DNA of 33,774 nt from Candidatus Woesearchaeota archaeon (lineage in GTDB: Archaea > Nanobdellota > Nanobdellia > Woesearchaeales > UBA10200), in assembly GCA_013331615.1 (NCBI GenBank), contig DUGA01000048.1, positions 1 through 33,774 of the forward strand. Reading direction: 5' to 3'. The position numbers were made by a program, and so were the translations under genes. The notes beneath the pieces are model-generated. The model did no database searches. It saw only the letters and a list, made by a program, of their open reading frames with translations, and was not told the DNA's origin. Shown piece by piece: positions 7,581-15,564 of this stretch (its first letter is position 1; each line of letters begins with the position of its first letter).

Positions 7581-8747
7581 ATGGTAATAGCATTAACGCA
7601 GGCAAAGCCTGAAAAGAAATCTGCATACCAGTCAGGGCATGATGGTGATGAGCCGATTCTTGATTTGAATAATATCTATGTTTATAGACCTGAATCTCCT
7701 TCAGGCGGTAGGCTGCATGGCATCGATGCAAAGATACAATATATTATGGATACATATGGAGAAAATGCAAAATTTATAATCAGAAAGATAATTAGGATAG
7801 GCATCAGGGCAGAAGTTATCCCGGAAAAAGCTATGCTAAGGGAAGATTATATTGAAGGGCTTCAGGAGTTTGTTGACAGTGAATGCGGAAATATTGCAGA
7901 AGATTTTGATTCAAATCTTGGAAAATTTCTTGAGGGAGAAGGGCAGCTGGCTTTCATACTAGGATATAGGATGCTGCCATTGGAAATCAGGAAACAGAAC
8001 TTGCCGGATAATAGATTTAGTGAGTCTAAATATGACAGTAGTCAAACAGGATATGATAGTGCAGGGTTAGGAGAGGAAGATGAATCATTAGATGACCGCC
8101 TGGATGAGCAGCATCATGGCAAATTAGATAAAAAGCCAGATGTGCAGCAAGTGCTTGCAGACCTTCATACCAAGCCTAAGACTCCTGCAGACCTGATAGA
8201 CAGCTATGTACTTGGGTTTGCTGTAGGAATTGCAAAGGATTTTGGCATATCTCTGAAGATGACTGAATTACCCATAGACCTTGAGACATACAATGATTTT
8301 ATGACAGGGTATAATGCGATCCCTGTTAATCTTCAAAATGATTCAAGCAGTGGTCAGACACGGGTTAATGAAACGATCTATTTAGCAGGATTAAAAGTTT
8401 GGTTAAATGAGCAGGGATTAGGAGCTATAGAGTCACGTTATCTGCGAAATCCAAATGCGCTAGCAGGATTTATAGCTGCATTGGAAGGCGTAGAAGTTGA
8501 AGAATTTGAGAAGCATTTGACAGAAACAATGTTCAATTCAAGAGTAAGGATGGCATCAAGGCAATCATTGGCAGAATGTGATATCTTTCTTGATAACGAA
8601 TCTTATAAAGCTTGGCCATCTTCTGAGACTGAAAGAGATGCTGCTTTGCGTGGTTATAAGTTAGGGAAGATCGCTAAAGTGAGAATGGCTAAAGCAAATG
8701 AAGCAGTAAGTAATATGAGCAGAGACAGATCTGTAATCATAATGTAA
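7581..8747 (+). CDS. Unrecognised cytoplasmic protein, 388 residues
   Basis: The open frame begins 28-29 bases after a TATA box centre with no SD, so it is likely a leaderless gene. There is no signal peptide or transmembrane helix. Residues about 20-135 look globular and helical (GIDAKIQYIMDTYGENAKFIIRKI type segments). Residues about 145-195 form a charged Asp/Glu/Ser/His-rich linker (DSAGLGEEDESLDDRLDEQHHGK). Residues about 200-388 are helical again. I see no catalytic motif, metal site or nucleotide-binding loop that I can name. Codon use and composition match the neighbours, so there is no sign of recent transfer. Its own promoter and stop isolate it from proS and DUF1015, so context gives no function. 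Confidence 0.75.
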   Translation: MVIALTQAKPEKKSAYQSGHDGDEPILDLNNIYVYRPESPSGGRLHGIDAKIQYIMDTYGENAKFIIRKIIRIGIRAEVIPEKAMLREDYIEGLQEFVDSECGNIAEDFDSNLGKFLEGEGQLAFILGYRMLPLEIRKQNLPDNRFSESKYDSSQTGYDSAGLGEEDESLDDRLDEQHHGKLDKKPDVQQVLADLHTKPKTPADLIDSYVLGFAVGIAKDFGISLKMTELPIDLETYNDFMTGYNAIPVNLQNDSSSGQTRVNETIYLAGLKVWLNEQGLGAIESRYLRNPNALAGFIAALEGVEVEEFEKHLTETMFNSRVRMASRQSLAECDIFLDNESYKAWPSSETERDAALRGYKLGKIAKVRMAKANEAVSNMSRDRSVIIM

Positions 8748-8804
8748 TTTTCACCCTAACTAGATCATGAATTCACTATTCTAAAATAGCAAAAAGGCGA
8801 AACA

Positions 8805-8814
8805 TTTATATATA
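8805..8814 (+). promoter_or_regulatory. TATA box of the surface-protein gene, long leader
   Basis: TTTATATATA would start transcription near 8835, leaving a leader of about 130 nt before ATG 8964. A very purine-rich SD-like GGGGGGAT lies at 8952-8959. Confidence 0.5.
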
Positions 8815-8963
8815 GGTGTTCGTTTTTACCCATTAACAAGTTATAATTATAGCTATTGAAGAGTGGCTATTAATATAACAGCAGACGAAAGCCAGCAAAT
8901 TGCGGTAATCAACTGCAAATATTAAAGCATTATAATAACCTATAAACAGTAGGGGGGATTTAA

Positions 8964-10100
8964 ATGAGAAAACTAACAATATTGGGCGTTTTAGCGATGG
9001 TATTAGTTCTATTGGTCTCTGCAAGCGTACATGCAGGAGAGCTAAAATTTAAGGAAGTTAAAGCATATGTTGACGGTAAGAAAGACTCTGGCGTCAGCGA
9101 AACAGGCGGTATTGCAGATAATATTGCACCTGAATCAAAGCTTAAGTTCCAGGTAACGGTTGAGAATACATTTACCGAAGCAGAGAAGATTGAGATTCAA
9201 GGCGTAAGCGTTGAAGTCACAATCGATGGCATCGATGATGATGATGACCTAGATGATGAAAGCGATGATTTTGACCTAGATGCTCTAGATGATAAGAAAG
9301 TAACATTCAGTTTTGATGTGCCTTTAGAAGTTGACACAGGCTCATACAATGTAAAATTGACAGCAAAGGGAAGAGCAGTAAACACTACATCAGGCTCAAG
9401 CACATTTGATGTCTCAGCAAACACCTCATTCAAGGTTGAAGTTGAAAAGGACAAACATGATATCTGGGTTTACAGAAAAGTGCTGACACCTTCAAGCGTA
9501 AGCTGTGGAAGAGCTGCTGAATTAGATGTTGGCTTGATCAACCAGGGAGAGGAAGATGAAGACGATGTTTACCTAGAAGTTTCAAACGAAGCTCTTGGAT
9601 TAAAGCAGAAGGTTGGCCCATTTGAATTAACTGAAGGCGCTAATGATGATGATGTTAAGATGTCAAAGAAATTCAAAGTAACAACTGTTAAAGAGCTAGC
9701 TCCAGGCGTTTATCCTTTAACTATGCATGTAACATATGACAAAGATTCAAAGTCAAAGACAGAAGCTGTTGACTTAACAGTGACTGCATGCGAAGAGAAA
9801 AAGGAAGAGCCTAAAGCTGAAGCTAAGAAAGAAGAGCCTAAGAAGGAAGTTATTGAAGTGAAGACAGATGCTCAGGCAACTGCAGCAGCAGCAACACAGG
9901 TTGTTCAACAGCCAACTGCTCCAGCACTTACAAGCGCAGCTTCAGTCAAGACAGCTCCTCCAGTAACTTTGAGCTCAAGCGCAAAGAAAGCACCAGGCTT
10001 CCTAGAAAGCTATGGAACAGGCCTTGTAGTATTGCTATACGTAGTAGTTGTAGTAGTAGCAATCGCATTGTTTGGTATGCTGTTCAGAAGAAGGGATTAA
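8964..10100 (+). CDS. S-layer-like surface protein with C-terminal membrane anchor
   Basis: A 378-residue protein. Residues 1-24 are a signal peptide (MRKLTILGVLAMVLVLLVSA, cut near VHA/GEL). Two beta-rich Ig/CARDB-like domains follow, about 25-155 and 160-275 (LKFQVTVENTFTEAEKIEI; AELDVGLINQGEEDEDDVYLEV). The first contains a strongly acidic loop at about 91-112 (DDDDDLDDESDD), a possible Ca-binding or low-pI patch. A Lys/Glu-rich and then Ala/Thr/Ser/Pro-rich stalk covers 275-345. A single transmembrane helix near 353-373 is followed by a basic RRRD tail, so the body faces outside. This matches archaeal COG1361-type S-layer-domain proteins. A purine-rich SD and a long leader suggest high, controlled expression; the hairpin terminator follows at once. 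Envelope structural role inferred. Confidence 0.85.
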   Translation: MRKLTILGVLAMVLVLLVSASVHAGELKFKEVKAYVDGKKDSGVSETGGIADNIAPESKLKFQVTVENTFTEAEKIEIQGVSVEVTIDGIDDDDDLDDESDDFDLDALDDKKVTFSFDVPLEVDTGSYNVKLTAKGRAVNTTSGSSTFDVSANTSFKVEVEKDKHDIWVYRKVLTPSSVSCGRAAELDVGLINQGEEDEDDVYLEVSNEALGLKQKVGPFELTEGANDDDVKMSKKFKVTTVKELAPGVYPLTMHVTYDKDSKSKTEAVDLTVTACEEKKEEPKAEAKKEEPKKEVIEVKTDAQATAAAATQVVQQPTAPALTSAASVKTAPPVTLSSSAKKAPGFLESYGTGLVVLLYVVVVVVAIALFGMLFRRRD

Positions 10101-10130
10101 GCAATAAGATTGCTTGATTTTTTTATTTTT
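10099..10130 (+). terminator. Hairpin terminator after the surface-protein gene
   Basis: AAGCAAT-AAG-ATTGCTT (10099-10115) is a perfect 7-bp stem with a 3-nt loop that includes the last bases of the stop codon. It is followed by GATTTTTTTATTTTTA. It looks like a rho-independent type terminator, unusual among the other genes here. Confidence 0.7.
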
Positions 10131-10440
10131 ATTTTCTTTATTATATTTCTTTATTTTTCGGATTCTTTATTATGTTTCTTTGGGGTTTAATGTTGATTTC
10201 TTTGGTTTTTGTTTGTTTGATTTTGATTCTTGCTTTCTTTATCATAAATTAAACATTATTATCTGATTTATTTTTTTTTCTACTGAATGCTGACGATTAT
10301 CTGTTCGAATCTAGAACCTAAAATACACAAATTAGTCGAATATTTTATAAATAACTTATATTTCTTTTCTTGATATATTTGTTTTTCATATAACACATAC
10401 TTACTAATAAATTTTGTAGCTAAATGAGGGTAATTGAATT
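10131..10440. other. T-rich gene-free spacer with an imperfect direct repeat
   Basis: No gene is seen between 10101 and 10458. The plus strand is very T-rich. A 17-nt unit CTTTATTATATTTCTTT (10136-10152) recurs with one change at 10165-10181. The right part carries the promoter of the glutamate-synthase-like genes. I see no tRNA or conserved RNA structure. Confidence 0.5.
10344..10353 (+). promoter_or_regulatory. TATA box of the glutamate-synthase-like operon
   Basis: TTTATAAATA would start transcription near 10375, giving a leader of about 85 nt. The GGAAAGGGG SD (10443-10451) precedes ATG 10459. Confidence 0.55.
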
Positions 10441-10458
10441 TAGGAAAGGGGTTTTTAG

Positions 10459-11967
10459 ATGGCAGGAGAATCTGGTACTACTAAAGTTCTAACTGGAAAA
10501 GGTGAAAGGCCGCAGTTTATATATGGGATAGGGGAAGAATATGAGGGGTTTCAAGAAACCACCGAAGAAAGAGAATTTGTATGGGGATTAGCTGATTCTT
10601 TTGCAAAATCTGGTGCACTGCAGTTAGGAAGTGGCAATAACCAGTATAGTAAACTGGAACAAACATTATTTCCTACATGGAGAGAAGCTAATTTTGTCGG
10701 CGGCGGATTGATTTATCTTCCAGGAAATCCTAATCTAGATGTTGATATAAGTGTAACACTTGGTGGGCCTTTAGTAGAAGAGCCAGTTGTTCTTAATAGA
10801 CCTATTTGGAGAGGAGGCATTAGCTATGGCTCAACTTCAGACCCATTCCATATAGTACAAGCAACAGCAGAGAACAGGCTAGGCATGCCTTACAATGGCG
10901 GAGAAGGAGGATTAGTAAAACGAATTGAAGAAATAACTGAAAAGATTATTGTTCAATATGCAAGCGGCAGAGCAGGAGTTTCTGCAGGATATTTAACCAC
11001 CGATGGGAAAAGGACAAAGATAATTGAAATCAAGATGGGTCAGGGTGCTAAACCAAGCAAAGGTGGACAGCTAACTGGACAAAAAGTATTTCCATTTATT
11101 GCAGATCTGCGTTTTGTAAAACCTTGGCAGGATTTTTATTCTCCTGCGCATCCTATAGATGTTTCAAGTGTTGAAGATCTAAAAGCGATGATTTTAAAAT
11201 TAAGAGAAGCAACCAGATATCAATCAGTTATAGGTGTTAAGATAGGACCAAATGATATTATGGCAGATGTGATAACTGCTGCAGTTGCTTTAGATGGAGA
11301 TGGATATATAGAAGTTGCAGGCGCAGGCGGCGGTACAGCTGCTGCAACTAAGAATTCTATGCAAAACTTTGGTGTACCAACTATATATGCGGTTGCTGAA
11401 GCTAGATGGGCTTTAGACCAGCTAATATCATTAGATACTAAATATAAGAATATAAAATTAGGAGTAAGTGGCGGCTTAGGATTCGAACTAGGAGATGTTC
11501 AGAAAGCAATATTTGCAGGAGCCGACTTTGTAACATTAGGCAAAGCATTTATGATTGCTGCAGGTTGCATTGACTGCAATGAACCATGTTATACAGGCGA
11601 ATGCCCGACAGGCACAACATCACATGAACAGTCAAAGCATGAGAGAAATTATACACCGCCTCAATTAGAGATGCATATTGCAAGAGTGATGAATTATTCT
11701 AACGCTCAGGCAGCAATATTAAGAGACATATTGAGATCATATAATAGGCCATCATTATTCACCAGAACTGGAGAAAGAAATATAGGTCCACAAGATTTAA
11801 TCGCACTAACAGAAAGAGCAAGTTTGGCATTAGGGATTCCTTATGGCACACCTAATGGTCCTAATTTTAGAAATATAGCTTTACAAGAGATGAAAGGCCA
11901 GAGAGAGTTTCCATCTTCATTTAGAAAGAGTATAGCAGATTTGTTATACCAGATTAAGGGGAATTAA
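10459..11967 (+). CDS. Glutamate-synthase-like FMN-binding domain protein
   Basis: A 502-residue stand-alone version of the central/FMN domain of glutamate synthase large subunits (COG0069). In the family this TIM barrel uses FMN and a [3Fe-4S] cluster to reduce 2-iminoglutarate to glutamate. Visible: NGGEGG (about 147-152), SGRAGVSAGYL and QGAKPSKGGQL, the barrel strand GYIEVAGAGGGTAAA near 284-298, a phosphate-binding ADFVTLGKA segment, and a cysteine set C370, C373, C377, C382. The classical spacing is C-x5-C-x4-C; here it is C-x2-C-x3-C-x4-C, with one extra cysteine, so the cluster type may differ. The amidotransferase/GXGXG gene starts 60 bases downstream with its own SD, so the two are probably one complex. 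An N-methylglutamate-synthase-like (MgsC/GlxD) role is an alternative. Confidence 0.88.
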   Translation: MAGESGTTKVLTGKGERPQFIYGIGEEYEGFQETTEEREFVWGLADSFAKSGALQLGSGNNQYSKLEQTLFPTWREANFVGGGLIYLPGNPNLDVDISVTLGGPLVEEPVVLNRPIWRGGISYGSTSDPFHIVQATAENRLGMPYNGGEGGLVKRIEEITEKIIVQYASGRAGVSAGYLTTDGKRTKIIEIKMGQGAKPSKGGQLTGQKVFPFIADLRFVKPWQDFYSPAHPIDVSSVEDLKAMILKLREATRYQSVIGVKIGPNDIMADVITAAVALDGDGYIEVAGAGGGTAAATKNSMQNFGVPTIYAVAEARWALDQLISLDTKYKNIKLGVSGGLGFELGDVQKAIFAGADFVTLGKAFMIAAGCIDCNEPCYTGECPTGTTSHEQSKHERNYTPPQLEMHIARVMNYSNAQAAILRDILRSYNRPSLFTRTGERNIGPQDLIALTERASLALGIPYGTPNGPNFRNIALQEMKGQREFPSSFRKSIADLLYQIKGN

Positions 11968-12014
11968 TTAAAATGGAAATGAGACTTTAAGTAAGATAAT
12001 AAATATTAATTATA

Positions 12015-12020
12015 GAGGAG
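12015..12020 (+). promoter_or_regulatory. Shine-Dalgarno of the amidotransferase-GXGXG gene
   Basis: GAGGAG lies seven bases before ATG 12028. It places Cys2, the predicted nucleophile, directly after the initiator Met and supports operon translation. Confidence 0.6.
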
Positions 12021-12027
12021 ACTAATT

Positions 12028-14760
12028 ATGTGCAGAATGTTTGCATTGATGAGAGGAGAAAACTTGGATGGCTCATTAGGTGTAAGGTTAGCGTTAGCGT
12101 TTCCTCCTCAACAGACTTTTGGCCCGCATGCCGTTGCATTAGGCATATATGGTCATCAAAGAAAAAATAGCAGAACTGAATTTAATCCAGATGATTGGTA
12201 TACATTTAACGTATTGTTTCCTGAGGATCTTGAAAAAAGAGTAATAGGGGTGTTTGCAGATAATAATGTTAAACTTGACTCTTCTAATGGTCAGGTCAGA
12301 ATAAAATCTTTGAATTCAGATTTTGTAAATAGGGCATTTAGGTTAACACAACCATTGGATGCAGAAACATTAGATGAGGTAGTAGCTCAAATAAATAGTC
12401 TGGAAAATGGGCAGGGTCAACGAGCTTTTTCGCAGGCATATGGTCCAGATGTTATTGTAGTTAAAGATACTGTTTCTGCGCAAAAATTTTTTGCTGCGCA
12501 TAAAGGCGAGCATTGGGAAGGAGATATGGGTGGGTATCATTTAAGATATGCTACTAAGGAAGCGCTTGATGATCCTCAGAACGCACACTGGTTTCCTGTT
12601 GCCTGGATGGACAAAGAGGGGAATTATAACCATATGATTGTCATGGCTAATGGTCAGCTTACAAATGATAGGGCGTTAAGGCAATTTGTTGATAAATACA
12701 GAGCAACATATTTAAAAGGAAGAGAACATTTATTTTTACAGCGAGTCACAAATGTTGATACAAACTTACAGGGCCTTGTATTAGGAATTTATCTTAGAGA
12801 GCAAATTTCAAAATATGGTTATGATGTAGGTATAGATCGAGCAATGTCAATAGCAGCTTCTTTATTTGATGGTCCTTATACACTTGTTGCTATGGGTAGA
12901 GTAAATAATGAAAGAGTTCTAGCTGCAATCACTAGCAAGAAGAATAACAGGCCGTTATATATTGGACTTCCACCTGGTTCAGATTCAGTTGCAATATCCT
13001 CAAGTGAAGATGCATTGATTAGGGCATTTCCTGAGGGAGTTAACGTAGAATATCTTCCAGATAATTCGTTTGAAGTTTGGAGCAAGCCTGATATTCGTGT
13101 ATTTGAGCCAAACTATGGCAAATGGGTAATGCAAAACGGAATATCTTTGCCAGAGAGATTTGTAATAAAAGAAAATTCTAAGGACAAGAGATATACTAGA
13201 TGGACACAAGACGGTGATACTTTAAGAGTCGGGATGGGCTTATTAAGAATAATTGGTATTGCAAATGAGGCTATTACATCAGAGCAATTAAGAGATTATG
13301 AAACAGAAAGAGGCTTTACTAAAGCACGAAAAGAAGAATTTATCCCTATACCTGAGATAGAAGCATATTATGATGACATAAGTGATAGGGTACAGGAGTT
13401 ATTTGGGGTAAGACCATTAAGAAAACAAATAATGCTGGCAAAGGAATATGGTGCATCTGCAGATATTGCACCATTAGGCTGCGGAATAGTTAATCATTTA
13501 ATAGATAAGCTAGGGAGAGACCAAGCACTAAAAACCCTTGAGCTGCACGGTGTTGAAGCTTCATGGAATATTGGGGCAGGAAGAGCTAGTGGCGAATATT
13601 ATGGGGAACACTTTGATTTTGCAGGAAAGAGTGTAGTAGTTTATGGAAGCGGAGGAACTTATTTTGCAAATGAGACTGACGATATCAGATATATAGTAAG
13701 GCAATTTATGACAGAAGATGGCAGAAAAGTTGAAGGTAATGTAGGAGAGCATGCAGGCTTAAGCATGGGTCCAAATGCAGCATTAATTGTTGAAGGTGAT
13801 GCTGCCCAGAATGCATTTGCTAATTCTAGGGGGTTAGGTTATATAATGGGAAAAGCAGGCCCTAGATTTGGAAAAGCATTAAAAAAAAGCGGAGTAGCTG
13901 TTGTAGGTGAAACTTGCGGTATAGATAGTTTTGAATGGATGAATGCAGGCATAGGTATAGTAGGATGGCAGGTTAATCAACAAGACCCATATAGGTTTAA
14001 GGCAGAAGGTTTAGCAACAGGAAATGTTGGCGGCATAGTGTACTTTGGCGGCGGCTTAGAAGAGCTAGGTGATATGGGAGATAAGGTTAGCATATTTAGA
14101 TTGAATAATGATGATCGCACACTTATAGGACGAGTGATGCAAAAACTAGAGATAGATGAAGGAGAGTTAGGCAAGCTAGATAATTATGTTAAACTATTGC
14201 CAAGATATATTAATCTACAAAACCCTGTCAGAGTTGCAGAAGAAAAGAATAAAGCAATTCCAAGAATAATCACTATTAAATTATATGGTGATGAATTGTT
14301 TGAAGAATATGGCAAATTTGATCCAGATAGGCAAGCATTATCCCCAGAAAGAATATTTTACGATGAAGAAAGAGTTGTTGAGAGACATCTAAAGTTCACT
14401 GAGCTGGAGAAAGCTTTGCTTGACGGAAAAACAAACCCAGGAGAAGAGATACTTAACCCGCAGGAAAAAGATTTGTTTAGAAGAAGATATGTTAAGAACT
14501 ATAGCATAGGAGAACTTGCAACACACTTTAAAGCTTCTAGAGATATAGTATGTGCAAAACTTGATGAATTAACATTAAGAATCAACAATGCGATTCGTGG
14601 TGCACATGGATTAACAGAGAAATTTGGAATAAATGATACCATGACCTTATTTGATAATTACAGAATGATGAATGAGGGAATAATTTTATCGAGAGATAAG
14701 AATGATAAGCCTAAAGTGGTGTATAAGTTAGCTGTAGAAACAACTACAGTTGCAGCATAA
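12028..14760 (+). CDS. Class II glutamine amidotransferase + GXGXG fusion with C-terminal helix-turn-helix
   Basis: A 910-residue fusion. Residues 2 to about 350 are a class II (Ntn) amidotransferase: Cys2 (MCRMFALM), GGYHLRYAT, NGQLTNDRALR, LFDGPYTLVAMG and ISSSEDALI match the glutamine-hydrolysing domain. Residues about 480-690 fit the GXGXG beta-helix of glutamate synthase (VEGDAAQNAFANSRG, GKAGPRFGKALKKSG, GETCGIDSFEWMNAGIGIV). In large-subunit GOGAT these flank the FMN domain; here the FMN domain is the separate upstream gene, so the order is rearranged. Residues 809-857 (LNPQEKDLFRRRYV...SIGELATHFKASRD...) look like a sigma-70 region-4/LuxR-type helix-turn-helix, not normal for this family. 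No GltD-like NADPH subunit is in view. Likely role: ammonia release and channelling for glutamate or methylglutamate synthesis; the HTH role is unknown. Confidence 0.85.
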   Translation: MCRMFALMRGENLDGSLGVRLALAFPPQQTFGPHAVALGIYGHQRKNSRTEFNPDDWYTFNVLFPEDLEKRVIGVFADNNVKLDSSNGQVRIKSLNSDFVNRAFRLTQPLDAETLDEVVAQINSLENGQGQRAFSQAYGPDVIVVKDTVSAQKFFAAHKGEHWEGDMGGYHLRYATKEALDDPQNAHWFPVAWMDKEGNYNHMIVMANGQLTNDRALRQFVDKYRATYLKGREHLFLQRVTNVDTNLQGLVLGIYLREQISKYGYDVGIDRAMSIAASLFDGPYTLVAMGRVNNERVLAAITSKKNNRPLYIGLPPGSDSVAISSSEDALIRAFPEGVNVEYLPDNSFEVWSKPDIRVFEPNYGKWVMQNGISLPERFVIKENSKDKRYTRWTQDGDTLRVGMGLLRIIGIANEAITSEQLRDYETERGFTKARKEEFIPIPEIEAYYDDISDRVQELFGVRPLRKQIMLAKEYGASADIAPLGCGIVNHLIDKLGRDQALKTLELHGVEASWNIGAGRASGEYYGEHFDFAGKSVVVYGSGGTYFANETDDIRYIVRQFMTEDGRKVEGNVGEHAGLSMGPNAALIVEGDAAQNAFANSRGLGYIMGKAGPRFGKALKKSGVAVVGETCGIDSFEWMNAGIGIVGWQVNQQDPYRFKAEGLATGNVGGIVYFGGGLEELGDMGDKVSIFRLNNDDRTLIGRVMQKLEIDEGELGKLDNYVKLLPRYINLQNPVRVAEEKNKAIPRIITIKLYGDELFEEYGKFDPDRQALSPERIFYDEERVVERHLKFTELEKALLDGKTNPGEEILNPQEKDLFRRRYVKNYSIGELATHFKASRDIVCAKLDELTLRINNAIRGAHGLTEKFGINDTMTLFDNYRMMNEGIILSRDKNDKPKVVYKLAVETTTVAA

Positions 14761-14796
14761 ATAGTTGAGAATTAAATGCTTCCTCACGCAAAACTT

Positions 14797-14804
14797 TTTA
14801 AATA
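14797..14804 (+). promoter_or_regulatory. TATA box of rps6e
   Basis: TTTAAATA would start transcription near 14828 and give a leader of about 90 nt before ATG 14920. The SD GGAGG is at 14908-14912. Confidence 0.5.
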
Positions 14805-14919
14805 AAGCCCAATTCTAGCATTATAAGCTGAGTATACCATAGAGATTACTGAGATAGAGATGATAGGTGAGAGACAGCTATAACTTAAATAAATAAAAAC
14901 AAAGCACGGAGGCTATACT

Positions 14920-15336
14920 ATGGCACAATATAAACTATGTATTTCAGACCCTAAGACAGGGAGAACAAAGCAGTTAGAAGTCAAAGACAATGACGCAAAG
15001 CAATTTGCTGGCATGAAATTAAAACAGCCAATAAAAGGCGAAGCTTGTGGTTTGCCTGGATATGAATTCTTGATAACAGGCGGAAGCGACAAAGCAGGAT
15101 TTCCGATGCGTTCTGGTATAATGGGGAAAAGAAAAGTTATTCTTGCATATGGTGGAACTGGCATAAGAACAAAAGAATTTGGGATAAAGCAAAGAAAGAC
15201 TGTGTGCGGTTCTACAATTAATGCTGATATTGTGCAGATTAATTTGAAGATCCTGAAAGAAGGCACACAGAAACTCTTTGAAGATAAGAAGGAAGAAGTA
15301 AAAGCAGATGCTGTTGCACCTGCAAAGGCTGCATAA
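14920..15336 (+). CDS. rps6e: 30S ribosomal protein S6e
   Basis: A 138-residue archaeal/eukaryotic-specific small-subunit protein. The first 115 residues match S6e throughout: YKLCISDPKTGRTKQLEV, the conserved GMKLKQPIKGE, YEFLITGGSDKAGFPMR, and KRKVILAYGGTGIRTKEFG with RKTVCGSTI. The C-terminal 20 or so residues are a Lys/Glu and then Ala-rich tail that varies between species. GGAGG seven bases upstream sets the start. In many archaea S6e lies beside aIF2 gamma, as here, but each has its own promoter: a leaderless TATA promoter lies between this gene and the next two. Confidence 0.97.
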   Translation: MAQYKLCISDPKTGRTKQLEVKDNDAKQFAGMKLKQPIKGEACGLPGYEFLITGGSDKAGFPMRSGIMGKRKVILAYGGTGIRTKEFGIKQRKTVCGSTINADIVQINLKILKEGTQKLFEDKKEEVKADAVAPAKAA

Positions 15337-15372
15337 TTAGGACTAAGTATTAGGCTAAAATAATAATATACC

Positions 15373-15384
15373 TAAATATAAATA
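15373..15384 (+). promoter_or_regulatory. TATA box for the small membrane protein / aIF2 gamma operon
   Basis: TAAATATAAATA is centred about 25 bases before ATG 15403. That is the leaderless spacing, and it argues that the short frame at 15403 is a real first gene. Confidence 0.6.
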
Positions 15385-15402
15385 AAAACACACACAATAA
15401 AC

Positions 15403-15555
15403 ATGGATACAACAGACTTAAGCGCAAAGTTAAACGAGAAACTTAATGAGTTTCAAACATACCTAGCGCAGATGCCTAAGGATGATATGTTTTCTTTTCT
15501 TGGAATTTTTGTCGGAATTGTATTGATAGTTTTCGCAGTAATCACATGGCCATAA
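15403..15555 (+). CDS. Small single-span membrane protein, 50 residues
   Basis: ATG 15403 opens a 50-codon frame ending in TAA 15553-15555. The N-terminal half (MDTTDLSAKLNEKLNEFQTY) predicts an amphipathic helix. The C-terminal half (FSFLGIFVGIVLIVFAVITW) is a transmembrane helix. It has a leaderless TATA promoter and lies between rps6e and aIF2 gamma. Its stop codon is in the same frame as aIF2 gamma and overlaps that gene's SD (TAAGGTGA), so the two are co-transcribed and probably coupled. I do not recognise a family. It is too short to be SecE/Sss1 with any confidence. An alternative, that the TAA is read through to make a membrane-tethered aIF2 gamma, seems unlikely but cannot be excluded. 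Confidence 0.6.
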   Translation: MDTTDLSAKLNEKLNEFQTYLAQMPKDDMFSFLGIFVGIVLIVFAVITWP

Positions 15556-15560
15556 GGTGA
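15554..15560 (+). promoter_or_regulatory. Shine-Dalgarno that points to an ATA start for aIF2 gamma
   Basis: AAGGTGA overlaps the upstream TAA and is followed by AACT and then ATA GCA AAG. SD sequence and four-base spacing match the vapB gene (AGGTGA AAAA ATG). Confidence 0.6.
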
Positions 15561-15564
15561 AACT

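Noticed and set aside
10285-10320. tRNA-like T-loop (GTTCGAATC) in the T-rich spacer
   Set aside because: Flanking bases do not form a T-stem on either strand, and no acceptor, D or anticodon arms are present.
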